A stretch of 64,000 nucleotides of DNA. Source: Myxococcus hansupus (GTDB lineage Bacteria > Myxococcota > Myxococcia > Myxococcales > Myxococcaceae). Location of the stretch: contig NZ_CP012109.1 of NCBI RefSeq assembly GCF_000280925.3, forward strand, positions 3,678,501-3,742,500, given 5' to 3'. Position 1 is the first letter of the stretch. Every line of letters begins with the position of its first letter. Below the pieces are notes generated by a model. The model searched no databases. It was not told where the DNA came from and saw only the letters and a program-made list of their open reading frames with translations. A program made the position numbers and the translations under genes. Below are positions 49,927 to 57,692 of this stretch, one piece after another.

Positions 49927-50695
49927 CCGTCGCGCCCTCCATGAATGGCGCCGTCAGCACCCGCAGCTCGGGCGCGGAGGACTCCAGGAAGCCTTCCGGA
50001 GTCCCCAGATAGGCACATCGCTTGTTCGCCACCACCAACACCCGATCCGCCAACGCCTTCAACTGCCGGTAGTCGTGGGACACCACCATGCCCCCCAGGC
50101 CCCGTGCCTTCAACGACGCGAGGACCTCCTCCACCTGGCTGGCGCCCCGGCGGTCCAACCCCGTGGTCGGCTCGTCGAACAGGAGATAGCGCGGGTTGAG
50201 CACCAGCGCTCGCGCGATGGCGGTCCGCTTCTTCGCTCCGGGCCCCAGCTCAGGTGGCAGCCGGTCCGCCCAGTCCAACAGGCCGACCTGCTCCAGCGCG
50301 GCGTCCACCGCGTCCTGGGGCGCGTTCGGATCCGCCAGCCGCACGTTCTCCCTCAGCGTGCGCCAGTCCAGCAGCGCGGGGCCCTGGACCAGATAGGGGG
50401 CCTGTCGGCGCAGCCGCACCAGCTCCCGTTCGGGCCGTGAGTCCACGCGTTCACCCCACAGCTCGATTTCACCCGCGTCGGGATGCAGCAGGCCCACGGC
50501 CAGGCGGCACAGCACGCTCTTCCCGGTGCCGCTGGCGCCCGCGATGAACGTCAGCTCCTTCGTGGACACGTCCGCCGTCAGTCCCTCCAGCACGCGCCGC
50601 CGGCCCTGTTCGAACGCGACGTGGACGTCCCTGAATCGCAGGGCCTCGCTGTCGGGCAGGGGCAGGGGAGATGGCATGCGCGGCGTCCCGTTCAC
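49919..50695 (-). CDS. MCE transporter ATPase 2 (canonical Walker B, degenerate signature)
   Basis: 258 residues from GTG 50695, overlapping the permease stop (GTGA); ATG 50677 is an alternative. Walker A GASGTGKS, Walker B YLLFDEPTTGLD with the catalytic Glu, and the switch His (VVSHDYRQL) are all normal. The signature motif, LSGGx in most ABC proteins, reads LGPGAKK (checked in DNA at 50230-50260): Ser is Gly and Gly is Pro. It should therefore bind ATP in its own site but offer a poor signature to its partner. MlaF-type ATPases energise lipid transport. Confidence 0.9.
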   Translation of the reverse strand: MNGTPRMPSPLPLPDSEALRFRDVHVAFEQGRRRVLEGLTADVSTKELTFIAGASGTGKSVLCRLAVGLLHPDAGEIELWGERVDSRPERELVRLRRQAPYLVQGPALLDWRTLRENVRLADPNAPQDAVDAALEQVGLLDWADRLPPELGPGAKKRTAIARALVLNPRYLLFDEPTTGLDRRGASQVEEVLASLKARGLGGMVVSHDYRQLKALADRVLVVANKRCAYLGTPEGFLESSAPELRVLTAPFMEGATDG

Positions 50696-51435
50696 AAGCG
50701 CAGGAGCTGGAAGGCGAGGGACACGGCGAGGTCGATGAGCAGGCACCCCAGGCTCGCGGCCACCACGCCGTCGGTGGTCGCTTCACCCACGGCCTCGGCG
50801 CCGCCGCGTGCCTTGAGTCCCGCCACCGCCGCGGCCAGGGGAATGTAGATGCCGCAGGCCGCGGCCTTCAGGAAGGCGCCCAGCACGTCCCAGCCGTCGA
50901 CATAGCGCGGGTCCATGAACGCTCGCCCATCCACGCCGAAGGCGAACTGCGCCACCGCCGCTGCGGACAGCGTCGCCGCGACGGTGCCCAGCGTGCACAG
51001 CAACGGGACGCCCACTGCGCCCGCGATGACCCGCGGCGCCACCAGGTCCGCATACGGGTCGCCCGCGGACATCTCCAGGGCCTCCACCTGTTCGTTGACG
51101 CTCATGGTGGACAGCTCCGCCGCGTGCGCCGCGCCCGCGCGCGAGGCGGTGAGCAGCGCCGAGACGGCCGGGCCCAGCTCGCGGATGAGCAGCTCGAAGT
51201 ACGCGGGGCCCAGCACCGCCACATTGCCCACGAAGCGCCGCGCCTGGCTGTTGGCGATGGTGACCAGCACCGCGCCGAAGAAGGCCATGCCCGACATGAC
51301 CAGCCACACGCTGCGCCCGCCCAGCTCGTGGACCTGCGCCAGGGACTCGCGCCAGGGCACGCCGTCCCGCGCCGACGCCCGCACCGTGCGGGCCAGCAGC
51401 ACCACGGGCGCGCCGAAGAAGCCGAGCACGCTCAT
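50692..51435 (-). CDS. MlaE-type permease 2
   Basis: 247 residues from ATG 51435, which overlaps the stop of permease 1 by 4 bases. Five to six hydrophobic segments, with the MlaE core AYFELLIRELGPAVSALLTAS and RAGAAHAAELSTMSVNEQVEAL (the coupling-helix region that contacts the ATPase). It shares the family pattern with permease 1 but differs clearly in sequence, so the two probably form a heterodimer in the inner membrane. Confidence 0.92.
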   Translation of the reverse strand: MSVLGFFGAPVVLLARTVRASARDGVPWRESLAQVHELGGRSVWLVMSGMAFFGAVLVTIANSQARRFVGNVAVLGPAYFELLIRELGPAVSALLTASRAGAAHAAELSTMSVNEQVEALEMSAGDPYADLVAPRVIAGAVGVPLLCTLGTVAATLSAAAVAQFAFGVDGRAFMDPRYVDGWDVLGAFLKAAACGIYIPLAAAVAGLKARGGAEAVGEATTDGVVAASLGCLLIDLAVSLAFQLLRL

Positions 51436-52205
51436 CCCATCCACCCCGCGAGCACCGCCGTGAGCACGAAGTCGAGGATGAAGATGGCCGCGCAGCCCTG
51501 CACCACCGCGCTCGCCGCCGCCTGTCCCACGGCCTGCGCGCCGCCCCGGGCGGAGAGCCCCACCGTGGTGGACAGCAGCGAGATGGCCAGCCCGAAGGTG
51601 CCCGTCTTCACCACGCCGCCCAGGACATCCCACGGGCCCAGCAGTTGGGAGAACGTGCCGAAGAACACACGGAGGGGCAGGCCCAGCGTGAGGAGGGCGG
51701 CCACGGACTCGAAGAGGATGGCCACCAGGAAGGTGAAGGTGCTCAGCGCCAGCATGCTCACCTCCATGGCCACCACGCGGGGGGCGACGAGGATGGCGAA
51801 GGGGTCGAGCCCGATGCCGCGCAAGCCCTCGATTTGACCGCCCACCTGCATCAGCGCCAGCTCCGCCGCGTTCCGCGCGCCAATGCGGGCCGACATGATG
51901 AGCCCGAGCAGCAGCGGGCCGAACTCCCACAGGACGCCGTAACCCGCGGCCCAGCCGAGGAACGCCCGCGCGCCGAGACGCTGGACATAGATGCCCGACT
52001 GCAACACCACGATGATGCCCGCCAGCGCGGCCGTGGCCAGCGCCAGGGGCAGCGAGCCATAGCCGAACTGAACCAGCGCGCGGCCCAGCTCGCGGCGCTC
52101 CAGCTTCGGCAGCGCCAGGAATGTGCGGCCCACGACGAGCGCCAGCGCGCCCGTTCCTCGCACAGCGCCCAGGCCCTTGCGGCCCAGTGCCGTCAGCAGC
52201 GTCAT
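51432..52205 (-). CDS. MlaE-type permease 1
   Basis: 257 residues. MlaE core: GVLWEFGPLLLGLIMSARIG, RNAAELALMQVGGQIEGLRG and VVAMEVSMLALSTFTFLVAILF. About six membrane segments. It forms the inner-membrane part of the lipid transporter with permease 2. Its ATG overlaps the stop of ATPase 1 by 4 bases. Confidence 0.93.
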   Translation of the reverse strand: MTLLTALGRKGLGAVRGTGALALVVGRTFLALPKLERRELGRALVQFGYGSLPLALATAALAGIIVVLQSGIYVQRLGARAFLGWAAGYGVLWEFGPLLLGLIMSARIGARNAAELALMQVGGQIEGLRGIGLDPFAILVAPRVVAMEVSMLALSTFTFLVAILFESVAALLTLGLPLRVFFGTFSQLLGPWDVLGGVVKTGTFGLAISLLSTTVGLSARGGAQAVGQAAASAVVQGCAAIFILDFVLTAVLAGWMG

Positions 52206-52900
52206 GCGGGCACCTCGTCCGGTGCGTCCTCCAGCTCGGGGGCGGGTGGGCCGTCATGCACCAGGCGTCCGCCGCGAAAGAACAGCCACCGGGGCAGGGG
52301 CAGGTCGGCGGGGGCCTCCGTCGCCACGACGAGCAGCGTGCCGCCCTTGGAGACGTCCAGCAGCACCCGCGCCACCTGCCGCGCGGTGCCCGGGTCCAAC
52401 CCCGCGAAAGGGTCATCCGCGAGCACCACGGACGGCCGCGCCGCCAGGGCCCGTGCGATGCCCGCGCGCTTCTTCATGCCGCCCGACAGCCGCTCGGGCA
52501 GCGTGCCCGCCGCGTCCGCCAGTCCCACCGCGCGCAGCACCTCCACGGCGCGGGCCCGGGCTTCATCCTCGGCGACGTGCCGGCGGGTGAGGGGAAGCAT
52601 CACGTTCTCCAGCACCGTCATCGAGTCGAACAGGGCGTCCGTCTGGAACACCATGCCAAACGCGGCCTGACGCTCCCGGCGTTGCGCGGGGGAGAGCGCC
52701 GCCGCGTCCTGCGCATCCCACCGCACCGCGCCCGCCGTGGGCCGCACGAGCCCGGCCAGGGCCTTCACCCACGTCGTCTTCCCCGCGCCCGAGCGGCCTA
52801 GCACCAGCGCCTGGGTGCCCTCGGGCAGCGCGCACGTCACCTCGGACAGCACCTGCCGCGCTCCGTACCGCACCGTGAGGCCGTCCGTGCGCAGGTTCAT
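52202..52900 (-). CDS. MCE transporter ATPase 1 (canonical signature, degenerate catalytic site)
   Basis: 232 residues. Walker A GRSGAGKT and signature LSGGMKK are intact. Walker B reads VVLADDPFAGLD: the catalytic Glu is Asp (codons GAT GAC). The segment that normally carries the switch His reads LLVVATEAPADLP, without His. So its own ATP site looks hydrolysis-poor while its signature would complete the site of ATPase 2. First gene of the operon; the next four follow with 4-8-base overlaps. Confidence 0.92.
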   Translation of the reverse strand: MNLRTDGLTVRYGARQVLSEVTCALPEGTQALVLGRSGAGKTTWVKALAGLVRPTAGAVRWDAQDAAALSPAQRRERQAAFGMVFQTDALFDSMTVLENVMLPLTRRHVAEDEARARAVEVLRAVGLADAAGTLPERLSGGMKKRAGIARALAARPSVVLADDPFAGLDPGTARQVARVLLDVSKGGTLLVVATEAPADLPLPRWLFFRGGRLVHDGPPAPELEDAPDEVPA

Positions 52901-52927
52901 GGTGTCTGTCCGAGGCCTCGTTTCGCC

Positions 52928-54892
52928 TCAGGGCTGCCAGCGCAAGAGCACGCCGGTGGAACCCGCGGCCCAGATGTCCGTCGGGCCGGTGGCGCCCAGC
53001 GTGTGCGTCGTGTGGCTCGGGGGGGCGCTCGAGCTCCACGTCTCTCCGTTGAAGAAGTGGATGGCGTTGCTGCCCGAGCTCACGGCGTAGATCGCCTTGC
53101 TGCCGAAGGCCACCATCGCGCGGATGTCCGCGGTGGCCATGGATTCCAAGGTGAGTCGCGGCTTCACGGTCCAGGTCGTCCCGTTCAACTCCATCAGCAG
53201 GCCGGTGTCGCCCGCGGCGACGACGCGCGTCGCGGAGAGCGCCCGGATGCTACGCAGGAAGCCCCCCGAGGGGAGGGTCCCCAGGTTTTCATGGGTCCAC
53301 GTGCTCCCCCCATCCGCGGGGCCGCGCCAGACCACCGGACGGCTGGAGCCACCCACCACCTCGGTCCCCGCGGCGAACAGCGTCCCCGGCGTCGTGCCGT
53401 CAATGGCGCGCAGGTTGCTGACGACCTGCTGAAGGAGCACGGGGGCCGCCTGCGTCGGCGCACCCTCCACGTGGGTCCACCGGATGATGCGGCCCTCGCT
53501 GTCCACCGCGTAGAGCGTCACGGTGTTGCCGTTCTCGAAGCCCACGATGCCGTTGATCTGCGCGGCTCCCGGGCCGGCGACGTCGACGCACGGTGCGGTG
53601 TCGGTGGCCCGGCGGGTGGTGAAGGTGCCCGCGCTCGAGCCCAGGAACACGCGGCCGTCGTTCGTGGTCCACGCGGACCTCCAAATGCCAGGGCAACCCG
53701 TCACCAGCGTCACGGTGTTCCCGTCGACGTGGGCGAGCCGACTGGCGTCACCCGCGAGCCAACCCCTGTTCCCACTGTACGGCGCCACCGCGCGCCACTG
53801 CGTGTCGTTGGGAGAGTCGCTGTTGGACGTCCAGGCCGCCGGATCGCAGGACGCGATGTGCTCATCCACCTGGCCATCACAGTCGTTGTCCATCCGGTCG
53901 CACACCTCGGTGGCGCCGTTGAACACGTAGCGCGAGCTCTCGTCGCAATCCGTCCGCTCCGTCACCGCGTTCTCGCCCGGCGGATTCGCGCACCACAGGC
54001 CCACGGAGGTGCCGGCCCGTCCGTCACCGTCCTCGTCGATGAACCACTCCACGGGCTGCTCGGCGCTGCTGCACACCGCCGCCAACTGGTCCGGGGTGCA
54101 CTGCCTGGTGCCGCCGCAGTTCTGCGCCGTCATGCACGCGGTGCCCACGTCGAACGGCGCGTTGTCCACCTGGCCGTCGCAGTTGTCATCCCTGTTATCG
54201 CACCGGAGCTCGAGGGGCTGGGGGAACACGTTCGGGTCCCGGTCGTTGCAGTCTCCGGACTCCAGGACGTAACCCTCGGGCGGGATGCAGGAGAGGCTGG
54301 GCAGGGCGAACGGGTCGCCAAAGCCGTCTCCGTCCACGTCGCGGTAGTACGTCGCGCCGCCCGGGGCGTCCGCCTCGCCATTGACGCAGTTGTTGTCCAC
54401 GCCGTCGCAGAGCTCCGTCGCGCCAGGATGGATGTCGGGGTTGGTGTCGTCGCAGTCCGAGCCCGGGTACTGCCCCTCGGCGGAGACGTAGCCGTCATCG
54501 TCCAGGTCGTCGGCGCGCAGGGCCAGCATGACGTCCGTGGTGCCCACCTCCGGCACCTGGGCCGTCACTTCTTGCAGCGCGACCAGCGGGCCATTGCAGG
54601 AGCGCTCATGAGCGGAGGCGACCAACCGGAGGTTCCGGCTCCAGCCCTCGCGGCCGATGATGGCCACCGTCCGGATGTCGCTGCGGGCGTTGGGATCCAC
54701 CCGGACGTCGGTGGATTCGGTGCGGGTCGGGTCGGCCACGTCGGTGATGGACAGCGTGAGGCAGGCCGGACGAAACGTCGCATACGAGACGAGTGCGCGG
54801 ATCGCACCCGCTTGAGGTGGAGTCTCCTCCTTCTTGCAGCCGGAAACGGAGGCCATCACCACAAGAACCCACGCCATCAGGAATAAACGCAT
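52928..54892 (-). CDS. MopE-like metal-binding lipoprotein with propeller-like C-terminus
   Basis: 654 residues with a lipoprotein signal (LMAWVLVVMASVSGC, Cys19). Three MopE/Stig-type metal-binding repeats occupy about 140-340: DCDDTNPDIHPGATELCDGV, DCNDRDPNVFPQPLELRCDN and DCDESSRYVFNGATEVCDRM, each with a DGDGD/DGxD-type acidic loop. The C-terminal 300 residues show about six repeats with WRSAWTTNDGRVFLGSS, LFAAGTEVVGG and DIWAAGSTGVLLRW, typical of a beta-propeller. Displayed on the envelope; Ca2+ or Cu binding is inferred from the repeats. Divergent from the RND efflux operon. Confidence 0.85.
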   Translation of the reverse strand: MRLFLMAWVLVVMASVSGCKKEETPPQAGAIRALVSYATFRPACLTLSITDVADPTRTESTDVRVDPNARSDIRTVAIIGREGWSRNLRLVASAHERSCNGPLVALQEVTAQVPEVGTTDVMLALRADDLDDDGYVSAEGQYPGSDCDDTNPDIHPGATELCDGVDNNCVNGEADAPGGATYYRDVDGDGFGDPFALPSLSCIPPEGYVLESGDCNDRDPNVFPQPLELRCDNRDDNCDGQVDNAPFDVGTACMTAQNCGGTRQCTPDQLAAVCSSAEQPVEWFIDEDGDGRAGTSVGLWCANPPGENAVTERTDCDESSRYVFNGATEVCDRMDNDCDGQVDEHIASCDPAAWTSNSDSPNDTQWRAVAPYSGNRGWLAGDASRLAHVDGNTVTLVTGCPGIWRSAWTTNDGRVFLGSSAGTFTTRRATDTAPCVDVAGPGAAQINGIVGFENGNTVTLYAVDSEGRIIRWTHVEGAPTQAAPVLLQQVVSNLRAIDGTTPGTLFAAGTEVVGGSSRPVVWRGPADGGSTWTHENLGTLPSGGFLRSIRALSATRVVAAGDTGLLMELNGTTWTVKPRLTLESMATADIRAMVAFGSKAIYAVSSGSNAIHFFNGETWSSSAPPSHTTHTLGATGPTDIWAAGSTGVLLRWQP

Positions 54893-55092
54893 CGGCCGAG
54901 CATTCCCGGGCGCTTGGTGGCGCCCGCAATCTTTCTACAGTGAGCTACGGAACCCAGGAGAATCCGACGCCACCCATAGTCCGTCGCGGCGGCCAGCGTC
55001 CAGACGCCGAATCGTCATAGCCCCTTCTCTCCACCTCCGTTTATATGGCGCGCCGAACCGCCCCCCGAGGCCGAAGCCACCCTCGCCCGTAC

Positions 55093-56502
55093 ATGCCCAG
55101 ACCCTGTTGTCACGCCCTCACCGTGCCCCTCTGCGCCTGGCTCGCGCTGTCCGCGTCCGAGGCCCGGAGCCAGCAGCCCGAGGTCCCCGGCGCCACCTCC
55201 GAGGCCACCCCCGCCGGCCCGCAACCCCCGCCTCCTTTGCCTGGAGGCGCCCAGCCCGGGACGGGCGGTCCGCTGACGCTGGAACAAGCGGTCTCCCTTG
55301 CCGCGAAGCGCAACGAGGTGGCCCTGGCCGCCGAGCAGCAATCCGAGGCCGCCAAGGCCCGGGTGGCTCGGGCCCGGGCCTTCTTCTTTCCTGAGCTGAC
55401 GGGCACGGGGACCTACACGCGGCGCCTCAACGAGGTGACGCGCGTTGTTGGCGGCCAGACAGTGGTCATCCAGCGCAACAACGCGTTCAACGCCAACTTC
55501 GTCGCCAGCATGCCGCTGTTCGACGCCCGGGGCATCTTCCTCTATCGCGCGGCGCGTCGCGACGAAGACGCGGCGAAGTGGGAGGCCGTGGAGGCCCGCC
55601 GGCAGATCGGCTTCGAGGCCGCCAACGCCTTCCTCTCCACCCTGGCCCAGGAGCAGGTCTACCGCGCCGCCGAGCAGCGGTTGGCCTTCGCCCGGCAGTC
55701 GCTCGCGGATGCGTCCGCTCGCGCCAAGGCCGGCCTGGCGAGCAGCAATGACGTGACGCGCGCGGAGCTGGAAGCGGCCAGCGCCGAGGTGCAGATGTCG
55801 AACGCGCGCAACGCCGCGCAGACGACCCGCCTGGAGCTGGGCTTCCTGCTCGTCTCCCCGGTGGAGAACGCCCTGGCGCCGCCGGACACGCTGCTGACGG
55901 ATGCCAGCCGGACGGCGGACTCGCATGACGCGCTGGCGGCGGGCGCGGTGGACCGGCGGCCGGACATCCTAGCGGCCCGGCTGCGCGTGGACGCGCTGGA
56001 CGAGAGCGCACAGGAGCCCCTGGCCCGCCTGCTGCCCACCTTGGGAGCGAACGCGAACTACCGGCTCACCAACGAAGCGGGCCTCGCGGGCCGCACGGGC
56101 GACGGCTTCCTGGGCGTCAACCTCATCTGGAACTTCTTCGACGGCGGCGAGCGCTACGCCGAGCGCCGTGAGCGCGTGGCGCTGCGGAAGGCCGCCGAGC
56201 TCCAGGTCCAGGCCACCACGCGCCGCGTGGACGTGGACATCGAGCAGGCGAGGGTGGCACTGGAGAACGCGCAGGCCGCCCTGGCGCAGAGCGACCTGGC
56301 GGTCCGCACCGCGCGGCAGAACGCGGAGGAGCAGGGGATTCTGTACCGTCAGGGTTTGTCCACGGCACTGACGGTGGCGGATGCCTCGCTGCGGCAGTTC
56401 GAGGCGGAGGTGGCGTATGCCCAGAGCCGATTCGCGCTGGGCGTGGCGCTGCTGGGACTGCGTGCGGCTGTCGGACTCGACCCATTGGGGAATGAACCGT
56501 GA
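55093..56502 (+). CDS. TolC-family outer-membrane efflux protein
   Basis: 469 residues from ATG 55093; an in-frame ATG at 55045 would add 16 residues, and neither has a clear ribosome site. Signal peptide (LTVPLCAWLALSASEARS-QQ). A Pro-rich segment then the OEP fold: two long coiled helical repeats (NEVALAAEQQSEAAKARVAR, LAFARQSLADASARAKAGL; second copy ALRKAAELQVQATTRRVDVD) and barrel strands (NANFVASMPLFDARG, LGVNLIWNFFDGGERY). It forms the trimeric outer-membrane duct. Its stop overlaps the adaptor start by 4 bases. Confidence 0.92.
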   Translation: MPRPCCHALTVPLCAWLALSASEARSQQPEVPGATSEATPAGPQPPPPLPGGAQPGTGGPLTLEQAVSLAAKRNEVALAAEQQSEAAKARVARARAFFFPELTGTGTYTRRLNEVTRVVGGQTVVIQRNNAFNANFVASMPLFDARGIFLYRAARRDEDAAKWEAVEARRQIGFEAANAFLSTLAQEQVYRAAEQRLAFARQSLADASARAKAGLASSNDVTRAELEAASAEVQMSNARNAAQTTRLELGFLLVSPVENALAPPDTLLTDASRTADSHDALAAGAVDRRPDILAARLRVDALDESAQEPLARLLPTLGANANYRLTNEAGLAGRTGDGFLGVNLIWNFFDGGERYAERRERVALRKAAELQVQATTRRVDVDIEQARVALENAQAALAQSDLAVRTARQNAEEQGILYRQGLSTALTVADASLRQFEAEVAYAQSRFALGVALLGLRAAVGLDPLGNEP

Positions 56503-57692
56503 AGGCAATGCGACGTGCAGGGACGTTGGGACTGGCCGTGGCCGCGCTGGCCTTGGGGGCCGGCTGCAAGAAGGACTCGCAGAGCGCTCCGGCCGGCGCG
56601 GCGAAGGGCGGTCCCGCGCGGGGCCCCACCCAGTTCCCCGTCGAGGTGTCGCCCGTCGAGGCCCAGGACGTGGAGTACGTCGTTGACGCGGTGGGCTCCG
56701 TGGAGGCCTTCGAGCGGGTGCAGATCACCGCGCGCGTCCCCGGCGCCGTGGAGCGTGTGCTGTTCACGGAAGGCCAGTCGGTGAAGAAGGGGGACGTGCT
56801 CGCGGAGATCGAGCCGGCCCGGTACGCCATCGCCGTGCGCTCCGCCGAGGCCACCCTGGCGCGCGCCCGGGCCACGTTGGTGGAGGCGGAAGCCGGCTCC
56901 AAGCGCCGCACCGCCGTCAACGAGGCCAGCCCGGGCTTGCTGCCCGCCGAGCAACTGGAGACCTTCGAGGCCCGCGCGCGCACCGCGCAGGCGGACGTGG
57001 CCTCCGCGAAGGCGCTGCTCGACCAGGCGCAGCTCAACCAGCGGGATGCCTACGTGCGCGCGCCCATGGACGGCGTGCTCCAGACGCGCACGGTGCAGAC
57101 GGGGCAGTACGTGCAGCCGGGCATCGTGCTGGCCACGCTGCTGCGGCGCGAGCCGTTGCTCCTGCGCTTCACCGTCCCCGCGTCGGACGTGGGGCGCATC
57201 CAGCCGGGGATGCCGGCGCGCTTCTCCGTGCGCGCGGTGGGCGGCGCGTTCACCGCGAAGATCACCCACGTCGCCGCCGCCGCGGACGACGCCAGCCGCA
57301 TGGTGCCGGTGACGGCCGAGGTGACGGGCGAGGCCGCCGAGAAGCTGCGCCCCGGCGCGTTCGCCACGGTGGCGGTGCCGGTGGAGACGCGCGGCGGCAG
57401 CCCCGTGATTCCGCAGACGGCGGTGCGCGCCAGCGAGCGAGGCTTCCTGGCCTACGTGGTGGAGGGCGACAAGGCCCGCGAGCGCGTGTTGGAGCTGGGC
57501 CTTCGCACGGGAGACGGCCGGGTGGAGGTCCGCGAAGGCTTGAAGCCCGGCGAGACGCTGGTGGTGCGCGGCGGCGAGGCCCTGCGCGATGGCGTGAGCG
57601 TGCGCGTGGCCCAGGGTCCCAAGCCCACCGTCACGGGTGAGCCCCGCGCGGCTCCGGAGACGGCCAACGGCGGTGGAGGCGCTGGCAGATGA
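56499..57692 (+). CDS. RND efflux periplasmic adaptor (membrane fusion lipoprotein)
   Basis: 397 residues from GTG 56499 (GTGA overlap). Lipoprotein signal with Cys23 (LAVAALALGAGC). Barrel-sandwich half-motifs flank a coiled hairpin (VQITARVPGAVERVLFTEGQ; YVRAPMDGVLQTRTVQTGQ). A beta-barrel and membrane-proximal domain follow. It joins the TolC duct to the RND pump. The last 20 residues are Gly/Ala-rich. Confidence 0.94.
   Translation: MKAMRRAGTLGLAVAALALGAGCKKDSQSAPAGAAKGGPARGPTQFPVEVSPVEAQDVEYVVDAVGSVEAFERVQITARVPGAVERVLFTEGQSVKKGDVLAEIEPARYAIAVRSAEATLARARATLVEAEAGSKRRTAVNEASPGLLPAEQLETFEARARTAQADVASAKALLDQAQLNQRDAYVRAPMDGVLQTRTVQTGQYVQPGIVLATLLRREPLLLRFTVPASDVGRIQPGMPARFSVRAVGGAFTAKITHVAAAADDASRMVPVTAEVTGEAAEKLRPGAFATVAVPVETRGGSPVIPQTAVRASERGFLAYVVEGDKARERVLELGLRTGDGRVEVREGLKPGETLVVRGGEALRDGVSVRVAQGPKPTVTGEPRAAPETANGGGGAGR

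Noticed and set aside
53003-54886. Plus-strand frame of 627 codons
   Set aside because: Shadow of the MopE-like gene, whose Cys/Asp repeats define the true frame.
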